A stretch of 64,000 nt of DNA from Flavobacterium hankyongi. Its GTDB lineage: Bacteria > Bacteroidota > Bacteroidia > Flavobacteriales > Flavobacteriaceae. The position numbers were made by a program, and so were the translations under genes. The notes under the pieces were generated by a model. The model did no database searches. It saw only the letters and a program-made list of their open reading frames with translations, and had not been told where the DNA came from. Each line of letters begins with the position of its first letter. Position 1 is the first letter of the stretch. Below, piece after piece: positions 19,077 through 27,769 of the stretch. The DNA is taken from the NCBI RefSeq assembly GCF_036840915.1, contig NZ_CP085725.1, forward strand, positions 2,604,001-2,668,000, given 5' to 3'.

Positions 19077-22000
19077 ATGAAATACTTTCACGAACAAATC
19101 GAAGCCAAATGGCAAAAATATTGGGCAGACCATCAAACGTTTGTTGCCAAAAATGATTCAAATCAACCCAAATATTACGTATTGGATATGTTTCCTTACC
19201 CTTCAGGGGCAGGATTACATGTTGGACATCCACTGGGATACATCGCTTCTGATATTGTAGCGCGTTACAAAAGACATCAAGGATTTAATGTGTTGCATCC
19301 GCAAGGGTATGATTCATTTGGTTTACCAGCTGAACAATATGCGATTCAAACAGGACAACATCCTGAAAAAACGACTAAGGAAAATATTGCGCGCTACCGT
19401 GAGCAGTTAGATAAAATCGGTTTTTCTTTCGATTGGAGTAGAGAAGTACGTACTTCAAATCCTGATTATTATAAACATACACAATGGATTTTTATCCAAT
19501 TATTCAATTCTTGGTACAATAAAGAAACCGATAGAGCTGAGGATATTTCGGAATTGATTCAAATTTTTGAAAGAAGTGGTAACGCAACTATTCATGCGGT
19601 TTGCGATGATAATACTGAAATATTTTTCCCTTCTGATTGGAATTCGTATTCTGAAGAAAAGAAACAACAAGTATTATTACAATATCGTTTAACATATTTA
19701 GCAGAAACTGAAGTAAACTGGTGCCCTGCATTAGGAACGGTTTTAGCGAATGACGAAATCGTAAACGGAGTTTCGGAGCGTGGAGGACATCCTGTTATCC
19801 GTAAAAAAATGACGCAATGGTCAATGCGTATTTCGGCGTATGCTGAAAGATTGTTACAAGGTTTGGAAACCATAGATTGGACTGAATCGTTGAAAGAATC
19901 GCAGCGTAATTGGATTGGTAAATCGGTGGGAGCATCGGTTCGTTTTGCTGTCAGTTCGAGCGCAGTCGAGAACCAATTTATAGAAGTCTTTACTACACGT
20001 CCTGATACTATTTTTGGAGTGACATTTATGACTTTGGCACCAGAGCATGAGTTGGTTTCAAAAATTACTACTGCTGAACAAAAGGAAGCTGTAGAAGCCT
20101 ATGTAGAAGCTACAGCAAAACGTTCTGAAAGAGAGCGTATGGCCGATGTGAAGACAATTTCAGGAGTTTTCACGGGAGCTTATGCTGAACATCCTTTCAC
20201 AAAAGAACCAATTCCTGTTTGGATTGGTGATTATGTATTGGCCGGTTATGGAACAGGTGCTGTTATGGCGGTTCCTTGTGGTGATGAACGTGATTATGCG
20301 TTTGCTAATTTCTTCAAAGGGACCAACGGAATGCCAGCGATTAAAAATATTTTCAATCAAGATATTTCGGAAGCCGCTTATGGCGAAAAAGGTGGGTTTG
20401 AATTGGTTGATTCTGATTTCTTAAACGGATTGGATTACAAATCGGGAACGAAGAAAGTAATTGAAGAATTAGAAAAAATTGGTGCTGGAAAAGCCAAAGT
20501 AAATTACCGTTTACGTGACGCGGTTTTCTCTCGTCAGCGTTACTGGGGTGAGCCATTTCCGGTATATTACGTGAATGGATTGCCACAAATGATTGCTAAA
20601 GAACATTTGCCAATCGTTTTACCAGAAGTAGAAAAGTATTTACCAACAGAAGACGGTCAACCACCATTAGGAAATGCCACGAATTGGGCGTGGGATACTG
20701 TAAACAATACAATAGTTGGTAATGAATTTATTGATGATGAAAAAGTTTTCCCATTAGAATTAAATACGATGCCAGGTTGGGCAGGAAGTTCATGGTACTG
20801 GATGCGTTACATGGATGCACACAATGATACTGATTTTGCTTCTGCAGATGCTTTAAAATACTGGGAGAATGTAGATTTATACATTGGCGGAAGCGAGCAC
20901 GCTACCGGCCACTTGTTGTATTCCCGTTTTTGGAATAAATTCTTAAAAGATAAAGGATTTGCACCAACCGAAGAACCATTCAAAAAGTTGATTAACCAAG
21001 GGATGATTTTGGGAACTAGTGCTTTTGTTCAGGGTGTTTGGGTTGAGATTAGTTATCGTGATTCTGGAGAAGTTTTGTTTGGAGATAAAGAGCCAATCGC
21101 TGTTGATCTTCCTCGTCCTTTTTTTATAGGTATTTCAAAGAATATTTTTAGTTCAAAGGAGTTTGAAATGGATGAATACGGAATTGTATATAACGATGTT
21201 TTAAATAAATTAATTAGTGAAAAGTTTCCAGAATTAAAATTTATAAATCCTGAAGAAAATTTATTGGATGAATGCTACGATTATAGATGTTCAGTTGTAA
21301 ATCCTCATACTGATGTGAATTTTGTAAATTCTTCTGATGAATTGGATGTTGAAGCTTTCAAAAACTGGCGAGAAGAATATAAGAATGCTGAATTTATTTA
21401 TGAAGATAACGGGAAATACATAGTTTCTCGCGAGGTCGAAAAAATGTCCAAATCAAAATACAACGTAGTAACACCAGACAATATTTGTGTAGAATACGGA
21501 GCTGATACGTTACGTTTATACGAAATGTTCCTTGGGCCATTAGAACAGGCAAAACCTTGGAATACTGCTGGTATTACAGGAGTTTCAGGATTCCTGAAAA
21601 AACTATGGCGATTGTATTTTGACGACAACGGTTTGATTGTTAAAGACGAAGAACCAACGGCAGACATGTACAAATCATTACATAAAACCATCAAGAAAGT
21701 TACGGAGGATATTGAGAATTTCTCTTTCAATACATCAGTGTCACAGTTTATGATTTGTGTAAATGAATTGGCACAACAAAAATGTAATCACAGAGCTATT
21801 TTAGAGCCATTGGCAATCATTGTTTCGCCGTATGCGCCACATATTGCGGAAGAATTATGGAGTGCTTTAGGTCATGAAGGTTCGATTTCGACTGTGGCTT
21901 TCCCTAAGTTTGAAGAGAAATATTTAGTAGAATCTGAAAAAGAATATCCAGTTTCTTTCAACGGGAAAATGCGTTTCACGATTAAATTACCATTGGATTT

Positions 22001-22121
22001 AACCGCAGCTCAAATCGAAGAAATTGTAATGGCTGACGAAAGAACACAAAATCAATTGCAAGGAAGAACACCAAACAAAGTGATTATCGTTCCTGGGAAG
22101 ATTATTAATCTAGTAGGATGA
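19077..22121 (+). CDS. leuS: leucine-tRNA ligase
   Basis: Charges tRNA-Leu. The HIGH box is HVGH at residues 48-51 and the KMSKS box is at 789-793; the CP1 editing domain carries FTTRPDTIFGVTFM. At 1014 residues it is longer than usual. Two reasons are visible: an intergenic-type repeat is translated in frame at about residues 291-299 (SSSAVENQ) inside the editing domain, and roughly 95 residues separate GTSAFVQG from HTDVNFVNSSDELDVEAF (about 648-745), a stretch I expect to be near 30 in relatives. Both lie in loops between conserved blocks, so the enzyme is presumably active. Confidence 0.95.
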   Translation: MKYFHEQIEAKWQKYWADHQTFVAKNDSNQPKYYVLDMFPYPSGAGLHVGHPLGYIASDIVARYKRHQGFNVLHPQGYDSFGLPAEQYAIQTGQHPEKTTKENIARYREQLDKIGFSFDWSREVRTSNPDYYKHTQWIFIQLFNSWYNKETDRAEDISELIQIFERSGNATIHAVCDDNTEIFFPSDWNSYSEEKKQQVLLQYRLTYLAETEVNWCPALGTVLANDEIVNGVSERGGHPVIRKKMTQWSMRISAYAERLLQGLETIDWTESLKESQRNWIGKSVGASVRFAVSSSAVENQFIEVFTTRPDTIFGVTFMTLAPEHELVSKITTAEQKEAVEAYVEATAKRSERERMADVKTISGVFTGAYAEHPFTKEPIPVWIGDYVLAGYGTGAVMAVPCGDERDYAFANFFKGTNGMPAIKNIFNQDISEAAYGEKGGFELVDSDFLNGLDYKSGTKKVIEELEKIGAGKAKVNYRLRDAVFSRQRYWGEPFPVYYVNGLPQMIAKEHLPIVLPEVEKYLPTEDGQPPLGNATNWAWDTVNNTIVGNEFIDDEKVFPLELNTMPGWAGSSWYWMRYMDAHNDTDFASADALKYWENVDLYIGGSEHATGHLLYSRFWNKFLKDKGFAPTEEPFKKLINQGMILGTSAFVQGVWVEISYRDSGEVLFGDKEPIAVDLPRPFFIGISKNIFSSKEFEMDEYGIVYNDVLNKLISEKFPELKFINPEENLLDECYDYRCSVVNPHTDVNFVNSSDELDVEAFKNWREEYKNAEFIYEDNGKYIVSREVEKMSKSKYNVVTPDNICVEYGADTLRLYEMFLGPLEQAKPWNTAGITGVSGFLKKLWRLYFDDNGLIVKDEEPTADMYKSLHKTIKKVTEDIENFSFNTSVSQFMICVNELAQQKCNHRAILEPLAIIVSPYAPHIAEELWSALGHEGSISTVAFPKFEEKYLVESEKEYPVSFNGKMRFTIKLPLDLTAAQIEEIVMADERTQNQLQGRTPNKVIIVPGKIINLVG
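19949..19974. repeat. CGAG-type intergenic repeat inside leuS
   Basis: GTTCGAGCGCAGTCGAGAAC is an imperfect inverted repeat of the kind that normally lies between genes in Flavobacterium. Here it is read in frame as part of the editing domain and encodes SSSAVEN. Confidence 0.65.
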
Positions 22122-22146
22122 TAAAAATTTTCAGATTATAACTATA

Positions 22147-22173
22147 AAAAAGGCTGCATCATGCAGCCTTTTT
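22147..22173. terminator. bidirectional terminator after leuS
   Basis: A perfect 13-bp stem (22147-22159 with 22161-22173) with A and T tracts on both sides, serving leuS on the plus strand and the convergent small gene on the minus strand, whose stop codon overlaps it. Confidence 0.85.
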
Positions 22174-22387
22174 ATTCTTGAGGACCTTCAGAATCTCTGT
22201 AAACAGTCCATTCGTATCCGCTTTCACCAGCATCCCATTCACCATTGTTGTTAGCATCATTAAATGACACAGTTGTAATACTAGTTGTCCCTCCACCTGT
22301 AACAGTAATTGTGTAGGTTACTTGTCCATTACCATTAATTTGTTTTGCTTCCTGTTTACTCAATGCAAAAGCACTAAATTTTTCCAT
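22172..22387 (-). CDS. small protein with a bacteriocin/RiPP-leader-like N-terminus
   Basis: A 71-residue protein, not assigned to a family. It opens MEKFSAFALSKQEAKQINGN, very like the leader peptides of Bacteroidota natural-product precursors, which carry L-S-K-x-E-x-K-x-I-x-GG. After it comes a Gly/Thr-rich strand (VTYTITVTGGGTT) and then NDANNNGEWDAGE, which looks like a calcium-binding loop with regularly spaced D/N residues, ending in an acidic tail. No modifying enzyme or exporter gene is nearby. A secreted, proteolytically trimmed small protein is the best guess; a bacteriocin is unproven. Confidence 0.65.
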   Translation of the reverse strand: MEKFSAFALSKQEAKQINGNGQVTYTITVTGGGTTSITTVSFNDANNNGEWDAGESGYEWTVYRDSEGPQE

Positions 22388-22621
22388 AATTGATTAGTTT
22401 TTAGTTATAATGTAGGAAAAATAATACTTTTTATTTTTTTATAAAAATTAATTAATTGTTTTTTGAGTATTATTTTTTTGGATTGTATGTTCATTCTGAA
22501 AATAATGTTCTTTGAAATAATCGTTTTTTGTTTTATTCTTGTAAGAATTTTCAAATTTTGTTTGTGTTTAATAAAAAAAATAAAATTTACAGAATAATGA
22601 CAATCTAACATACTATTCAAA

Positions 22622-22867
22622 ATGAAACAAAAAGACTTCTCTAAATTAGATGACCAACAATTATTAAAAGAAAATAAATTAGCGAAGACTTTACTAATCG
22701 CATATAGCATTATTTTTTTATTAATGATTCTATCGGCCATTTTTACAACTACAGTAAAAGGTATTGGTTTTTTTACATTTTTCCCTTTGTTTTTTCTGCC
22801 AATCGCAGTAGTAATGTGGATAAATAGTAAAACGTATGAAAAAGAAATAAAATCGCGTAAATTATAA
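22622..22867 (+). CDS. small membrane protein, family not recognised
   Basis: An 81-residue protein with two membrane helices (TLLIAYSIIFLLMILSAIF, about 23-41, and FTFFPLFFLPIAVVMWI, about 51-67) and charged ends (KQKDFSKLDDQQLLKENKLA; KTYEKEIKSRKL). No enzymatic motif. It ends 5 bp before the DUF3667 gene, so the two are probably co-transcribed. Confidence 0.7.
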   Translation: MKQKDFSKLDDQQLLKENKLAKTLLIAYSIIFLLMILSAIFTTTVKGIGFFTFFPLFFLPIAVVMWINSKTYEKEIKSRKL

Positions 22868-22872
22868 TTAAA

Positions 22873-23667
22873 ATGGCTGAAAGTTGTCAAAATTGCAATG
22901 AAATTATCACAGCGAGTTTTTGTGGTAATTGCGGACAAAAGAAATATAAAAGAATTGACAGAAAGTATATCTGGGACGAAATTCAATACACATTATTACA
23001 TACTAATAAAGGATTTCTGTATTCAGTTAAAAACATTTTGCGTAATCCAGGAAAGACAGCCAAGGATTTTATAGACGGAAATAGGGTAAATCATTATAAA
23101 CCTATTTTATTGATTTTTGTTTTAAGTAGTATTGCTGCTTTTATTTCATATAAAATTTTGAATTTTAATGAAATCATGAATGCTTTTTATTCTCAAAACC
23201 AGATTAATTCGAAAGCCATGGTCGATGCCATGTCTTTACTTTCCAGTTATAGTTCTATACTAATGCTTCTTCTGATTCCGTTCTTTTCAATAGCAACCAA
23301 AATTGCTTTTAGTAAATGTGGTAACAATTATTATGAACACATTGTAATTAATGCATACATTTTGTCGTATTATACATTAGTATATATAGTTTTAGTATAT
23401 CCTATTATGTTTTTTTTCAGACATTCGGTTGTTGTTTTTGGAACTATTGCACAATTTTCTACTTTATTAATTTTACCTATATTAATATTGTTTTTTAAAG
23501 AATTTTATAAGGACAAACCTTTTAAGAGTATTTTGATGAGGGTTTTTGGTGTTTTGGGTTTGACAATTTTAGGATATTTTATTTTAATAATATTGGTAGT
23601 TATAGTTGGTTTTGTTTTAGCAGCCTTTATGGGGCCAGAAGCATTGCAATATGTCAAGCCTAAATAA
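22873..23667 (+). CDS. DUF3667 membrane protein
   Basis: This 264-residue protein starts with a zinc-ribbon-like CxNC...CGNCGQ (residues 5-21), then the DUF3667 block RNPGKTAKDFIDGNRVNHYK (about 57-76) followed by FILSS-type helices. About five membrane segments follow. The family is common in Bacteroidota and its function is unknown; the N-terminal cysteine pairs suggest metal binding. The terminator after it at 23693-23741 closes this two-gene unit. Confidence 0.88.
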   Translation: MAESCQNCNEIITASFCGNCGQKKYKRIDRKYIWDEIQYTLLHTNKGFLYSVKNILRNPGKTAKDFIDGNRVNHYKPILLIFVLSSIAAFISYKILNFNEIMNAFYSQNQINSKAMVDAMSLLSSYSSILMLLLIPFFSIATKIAFSKCGNNYYEHIVINAYILSYYTLVYIVLVYPIMFFFRHSVVVFGTIAQFSTLLILPILILFFKEFYKDKPFKSILMRVFGVLGLTILGYFILIILVVIVGFVLAAFMGPEALQYVKPK

Positions 23668-23692
23668 GAGAAATTTTTATAGTTAATATTTT

Positions 23693-23748
23693 AAATCCCA
23701 AATTTGGTTACTGAGCTTGTCGAAGTGCGAATTTGGGATTTCTTTTTG
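23693..23748 (+). terminator. terminator with a repeat in its loop
   Basis: A 12-bp stem AAATCCCAAATT / AATTTGGGATTT (23693-23704, 23730-23741) followed by CTTTTTGT. The loop holds CTGAGCTTGTCGAAGTG, a repeat of the Flavobacterium intergenic GAGC/TCGA type. Confidence 0.75.
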
Positions 23749-23789
23749 TAACATTTTTAAGAAATTACGTATAATAAAGAAAACAATAA

Positions 23790-24734
23790 ATGAAAAAAAT
23801 CCTATTTGTGGTGATGATAACTTTGTCTTTCGCCATGCAAGCTCAAACAACATTAGATTTGTCTTTTGTTGAAAATCCTGTTGAGGTATCGATCAAAGAA
23901 GGAAAAGTATTAGGGACTTTATGCTTGCCAAATCAAAAGAAAAACTCACCGGTAGCCTTAATTATTGCTGGTTCTGGCCCAACAGATAGAGACGGTAATA
24001 ACCCAATGATGAAAAATAATTCATTGAAATTACTGGCGCAAGAATTAGCTAAAAATGGTATTGCGTCTGTTCGTTATGACAAAAGAGGAGTGGCAGGAAG
24101 TTCAACAATTGTAACGAAAGAAGAAGATTTACGATTTGAAGATTTTATTTCGGATGCGCAACATTGGGTTGAATTTCTTAAAAAAGACAAACGTTTCAGT
24201 CAAGTTGTTGTTATAGGGCATAGTGAAGGATCTTTGATTGGGATGAATTTGTCTAATATCGATAAGTTTGTGTCTCTTGCAGGAGCTGGACAATCAGCAG
24301 ATTTGACTCTAAAAGAACAATTGGATTCACAACCACAAATGGTTAAGGATATGTGTTTTCCAATTATCGACAAATTAAAAAAAGGTGAACTAGTAGAGGA
24401 CGTAAATCCAATGTTAAACTCAGTATTTAGAAAAAGTGTTCAACCGTACATGATTTCTTGGTTTAAACATAATCCACAGGAAGATATAAAGAAATTGAAT
24501 ATTCCTGTTTTAATTGTTCAAGGAGCTACAGATATTCAGGTAAGTGTAAAAGATGCTGATTTACTTTCAAATTCTAGTAAAAATTCAAAAAAGATAATTA
24601 TTGAAGGGATGAATCATATTTTTAAAATGGTAGCTTTAGATAAGCAAGAAAATGTTGCTACATATAATAATCCAGATTTACCAGTTTCTACTGAATTAGT
24701 AAAGACAATGACTGAATTTATCTCAAAAAAATAA
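23790..24734 (+). CDS. exported alpha/beta hydrolase
   Basis: A 314-residue serine hydrolase with a signal peptide (KKILFVVMITLSFAMQAQ, residues 2-19). The oxyanion/HG region is LIIAGSGPTDRDGN, the nucleophile elbow is GHSEGSLIG (Ser at about 148), the acid sits near VQGATDIQVSV, and the catalytic His is in EGMNHIFK. Probably a periplasmic esterase or peptidase-like hydrolase of small substrates; the natural substrate cannot be told. A 61-residue gene follows 7 bp later. Confidence 0.9.
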   Translation: MKKILFVVMITLSFAMQAQTTLDLSFVENPVEVSIKEGKVLGTLCLPNQKKNSPVALIIAGSGPTDRDGNNPMMKNNSLKLLAQELAKNGIASVRYDKRGVAGSSTIVTKEEDLRFEDFISDAQHWVEFLKKDKRFSQVVVIGHSEGSLIGMNLSNIDKFVSLAGAGQSADLTLKEQLDSQPQMVKDMCFPIIDKLKKGELVEDVNPMLNSVFRKSVQPYMISWFKHNPQEDIKKLNIPVLIVQGATDIQVSVKDADLLSNSSKNSKKIIIEGMNHIFKMVALDKQENVATYNNPDLPVSTELVKTMTEFISKK

Positions 24735-24741
24735 ACTAAAG

Positions 24742-24927
24742 ATGAAAAAACACGAAGTTCATATTTTAAAAAAATCTGCTGGATTTAAAGGTATGAAAGA
24801 AGATCTAGCAAAAGAAGTTGAGCATTTTTTAAATGAAAAATCAAATCAAGGTTATGAAGTAATTAATGTGTCGTTTACGTATTATGAAGCTACCGAATTA
24901 ATTGCTTTTGTAACAATTTGCAAATAA
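24742..24927 (+). CDS. small DUF4177-like protein
   Basis: A 61-residue protein: basic first strand (KKHEVHILKKS), an amphipathic helix with KEVEHFLNEKSNQGYEV and a last strand LIAFVTICK. The helix-plus-NQGYEVINVS pattern resembles DUF4177, short alpha/beta proteins of unknown role. It lies 7 bp after the hydrolase gene and probably shares its transcript. Confidence 0.65.
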   Translation: MKKHEVHILKKSAGFKGMKEDLAKEVEHFLNEKSNQGYEVINVSFTYYEATELIAFVTICK

Positions 24928-25018
24928 ATGACAAGTTGACATTTCAATTTCTAAATTTAGAGAATGGCTTGTAATTTGATGGTAATTTTATAAATTTAAA
25001 AATATAAGTTAATAAACT

Positions 25019-25699
25019 ATGGGATCAGGATATATGATATTGGCCGGTGCTATTATGTTAGTGAGTTGGTTAGTGAGTTCAAGATTAAAAAGCAAATTTG
25101 AACACTATTCAAAATTGCAATTGCAAAATGGAATGAGTGGAGCCGAAATTGCTGAGAAGATGTTGGCAGATAATGGAATCTATGATGTAAAAGTAATTTC
25201 TACACCAGGAATGCTTACAGATCACTATAATCCGGCAGACAAAACTGTAAATTTATCAGAAGGAGTGTATAATCAACGAAACGCAGCAGCAGCAGCAGTG
25301 GCAGCTCACGAATGTGGTCACGCCGTGCAACATGCAGTAGGGTACGAATGGTTAGAAATGCGTTCTAAATTAGTTCCTATTGTTCAAATAACTTCAAGCT
25401 TTGTACAATGGATACTCTTGGCAGGAATTTTAATGATTAAAGTATTTCCGGGATTATTACTTATAGGTATTGTGGTTTTTGCAGCAACTACATTGTTTTC
25501 ATTAATTACACTTCCAGTAGAATATGATGCAAGTAATCGAGCTTTAGCATGGTTAAAAAACAAGAATATGGTTAATCAGGCAGAATATGCAGGAGCTGAA
25601 GATGCTTTAAAATGGGCTGCAAGAACGTATGTAGTGGCAGCAATTGGTTCTATTGCAACCTTGTTGTATTACGTTTCTGTTTATATGAATAGAAGATAA
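25019..25699 (+). CDS. YugP-type zinc metallopeptidase (Zn_peptidase_2)
   Basis: A 226-residue membrane peptidase. The zinc motif is AAHECGHAVQHAVGY (HExxH, about residue 97); FEHYSKLQLQNGMSGAEIAEKML is the family's N-terminal block, and an EYDASNRAL segment supplies the third ligand region (E at about 172). Membrane segments at about 4-20, 126-140 and 144-162 anchor it. The family (B. subtilis YugP) is thought to degrade membrane proteins; substrates are not known. It ends at a terminator. Confidence 0.9.
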   Translation: MGSGYMILAGAIMLVSWLVSSRLKSKFEHYSKLQLQNGMSGAEIAEKMLADNGIYDVKVISTPGMLTDHYNPADKTVNLSEGVYNQRNAAAAAVAAHECGHAVQHAVGYEWLEMRSKLVPIVQITSSFVQWILLAGILMIKVFPGLLLIGIVVFAATTLFSLITLPVEYDASNRALAWLKNKNMVNQAEYAGAEDALKWAARTYVVAAIGSIATLLYYVSVYMNRR

Positions 25700-25741
25700 A
25701 TTTTAGTAATTAAGGTTTTATTCTAGATAAATTAATAAGAA

Positions 25742-25768
25742 GGGCTCATATTTATTGAGCTCTTTTTT
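25742..25768 (+). terminator. terminator after the metallopeptidase gene
   Basis: GGGCTCA (25742-25748) pairs with TGAGCTC (25756-25762, with one G-T wobble), then a T run to 25768. It also marks the left border of the pectin island. Confidence 0.7.
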
Positions 25769-25790
25769 GTTTTGATTAAAACCAGTATTC

Positions 25791-26525
25791 CTATAACTTA
25801 ACTTCTTTCTTTAGAGGAATATCCAATAGTTTTATTTGTTGCACGGCTATTTTTGCAACTTCAGTAGCTCCTTTTATAGATAGATGAGTATTGTCTTCAA
25901 TCCCTTTTGGAATATAACTATTTTCTTCAGGGTTGAAATGTAAATGGAGTTCTTTAGATTTTTCGACTCCATATGATTCTTCTAATAATTCTGTATAGTA
26001 TTGCATATCTATAAACGGAACTTTGTATTCTTGGGCAACTAAACGCATTTCTTGAGTATAATCACCATGTGAATCAATTAATACTCCTTGTTCATTAAAA
26101 GTTCTTCTAGTAATAGAAGAAAATAATATAGGAATAGCCTTTTTTTCTCTAGTTTCTACTATGAACTTAATTAAGTTGTGTCTGTAGCTGGTATGAGGGT
26201 TAGTATAACGGGTAGGATCGGTTAATTTACCATCATTGTGACCAAACTGTATAAATACATAATCCCCTTTTTTTAGTGAATTATAAACAGATTCCCATAA
26301 TTTTAAATCAATAAAACTGCGAGTGCTTCTACCATTAACAGCACGGTTATCAATAACTACTTCATCAGTGAAAAAAGTTGATAACATTTGTCCCCAACCT
26401 CTTTCAGGATTTTTTTCAGGATTTTCTTTGTTTGCCATTGTCGAATCACCAATCGTATAGATTGTTGTTTTTTGAGAAAAACAATTTATAGTCAACAAGC
26501 TTATTATAAGAATTAAATGTTTCAT
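25791..26525 (-). CDS. rhamnogalacturonan acetylesterase-like SGNH hydrolase (CE12 type)
   Basis: A 244-residue exported esterase that should remove acetyl groups from rhamnogalacturonan. The signal peptide is KHLILIISLLTINCFSQ. SGNH blocks: IGDSTMANK (nucleophile Ser at 28), GWGQML and NGRSTRSFID for the Gly block, FGHNDGK (Asn block) and DNTHLSIKGA near the C-terminus with the Asp-x-x-His pair. It is the last gene of the pectin operon and follows a hairpin at 26546, so it may be transcribed at a lower level. Confidence 0.88.
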   Translation of the reverse strand: MKHLILIISLLTINCFSQKTTIYTIGDSTMANKENPEKNPERGWGQMLSTFFTDEVVIDNRAVNGRSTRSFIDLKLWESVYNSLKKGDYVFIQFGHNDGKLTDPTRYTNPHTSYRHNLIKFIVETREKKAIPILFSSITRRTFNEQGVLIDSHGDYTQEMRLVAQEYKVPFIDMQYYTELLEESYGVEKSKELHLHFNPEENSYIPKGIEDNTHLSIKGATEVAKIAVQQIKLLDIPLKKEVKL

Positions 26526-26545
26526 TAGTTTATCTTTTAAAAATT

Positions 26546-26578
26546 AAAGAAAGGCTTCCTTAAGAAGCCCTTTCTTTT
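26546..26578 (-). terminator. attenuator-like hairpin after the pectate lyase gene
   Basis: On the minus strand a stem of about 13 bp with one bulged base (AAAGAAAGG-CTTC and its complement) is followed by TTAATTTTT. It lies between the pectate lyase and the acetylesterase genes, so it may stop or reduce transcription into the last gene. Confidence 0.6.
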
Positions 26579-26588
26579 TATGAAAAAA

Positions 26589-27695
26589 TTAAAATGAACC
26601 ACAGATATTTCCGCCAAGTGTTGCTCCAGCACCTGTTGAAGAAGTAACATTTGCTTTAACTGCAGATGCAGCTAAAGTTACAATAGAATAAGGAGGAGTA
26701 AAAGCTGTTCCTGTACCTGAACTATTTCCAGTAGTATTAGTAAAAGTATTATTATTTTCTACCGTAATGGCAGTTGGACTATTCATAATACTAATGGGAT
26801 CATTAACATTTTCGAAAACATTACTAGTTACTCGAATATTAGCTTCAAATCCAGCAGCAATACATTTATTACTTACACTACTATTAAAAAGACTGTTTAT
26901 GATATGAACTTTACCAAAACGAACTCTTGGCATTCTTTCTTTGCAACCTGATGCCCACCAGCAACGAGCAAAAGTAATTCTTAATTTTCCTCTATCAGCA
27001 GTTGCTCCATCACTAGATCCAATTAAGTTAGAGTATCTATGATCATCAGATCCACCTGATCCACCAGCTCTTGGAGGTTTTAGATAAGTAAATTTACAAT
27101 AACTAACAGAAATATAGTCAGATTGATTTTTGATGTCAAAATTTCCATCAACACCATCTCTAAATTCACAATGATCTACCCAAACATTTTGGCAATTATC
27201 TAAAATAAGATTATCCCAACCATCAGTATCATAAGCGCCTGGTCCTTCAAATATTAAGTTTCTAAAAATGATATTTTTACATCTTTTAACATTCATAATT
27301 CCTGAGTTCGCTTTGGTTTGATCACTAGAAACTAGTTTAGCACCAGCAGCACCATAGATTGTTTTTCCAGTTTGATCTTGGAATGCAATTCTTCCTGCTA
27401 ATGGAAATGTAATAGTTCCAGTAACTTTAATAACTTTAACTGAAGCATTTTCAATTGCTGATTTTAATGCAGCATAAGTGCTAACAGTTGTTTCAGAAGC
27501 ACTACTTCCCCCAGTAGTACCACCGTTCTGCGATGCCCATCCAGGTACCGATGTACAATCACCAACCTTTGCTGTTTGTGTTGATGATTTAGAGATTTCG
27601 TTGTTTACAATGACTTCATCATTGTTAGAACTGCATCCAAAGCAAAAAATTGCTGATAGCAGTGTCGACCAATACAAATTTGATTTTAGTCTCAT
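26589..27695 (-). CDS. pectate lyase, family PL1, lipoprotein
   Basis: A 368-residue right-handed beta-helix enzyme that cleaves polygalacturonate by beta-elimination, giving unsaturated ends. The leader ends in a lipobox (SAIFCFGC, Cys at 21), so it is anchored to the membrane, probably on the periplasmic side or cell surface. PL1 motifs: VTGTITFP, a NLIFEGPG block, VDHCEFRDGVDGNFDIKN (calcium and substrate residues), and the catalytic R-x-P-x-x-R as ERMPRVRFGKVHIIN. The mature N-terminus VPGWASQNGGTTGG is also typical. Confidence 0.92.
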   Translation of the reverse strand: MRLKSNLYWSTLLSAIFCFGCSSNNDEVIVNNEISKSSTQTAKVGDCTSVPGWASQNGGTTGGSSASETTVSTYAALKSAIENASVKVIKVTGTITFPLAGRIAFQDQTGKTIYGAAGAKLVSSDQTKANSGIMNVKRCKNIIFRNLIFEGPGAYDTDGWDNLILDNCQNVWVDHCEFRDGVDGNFDIKNQSDYISVSYCKFTYLKPPRAGGSGGSDDHRYSNLIGSSDGATADRGKLRITFARCWWASGCKERMPRVRFGKVHIINSLFNSSVSNKCIAAGFEANIRVTSNVFENVNDPISIMNSPTAITVENNNTFTNTTGNSSGTGTAFTPPYSIVTLAASAVKANVTSSTGAGATLGGNICGSF

Positions 27696-27769
27696 GGTTT
27701 TAATTTATTTAGTTAATAATTAAAAAATTCAGGTTTTTTAGGGCAATCTTATTTGTTTTCTATTTATTC

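Noticed and set aside
22405..22986. 193-residue minus-strand gene
   Set aside because: It lies antisense to the small membrane protein and the DUF3667 gene start, both of which have better support.
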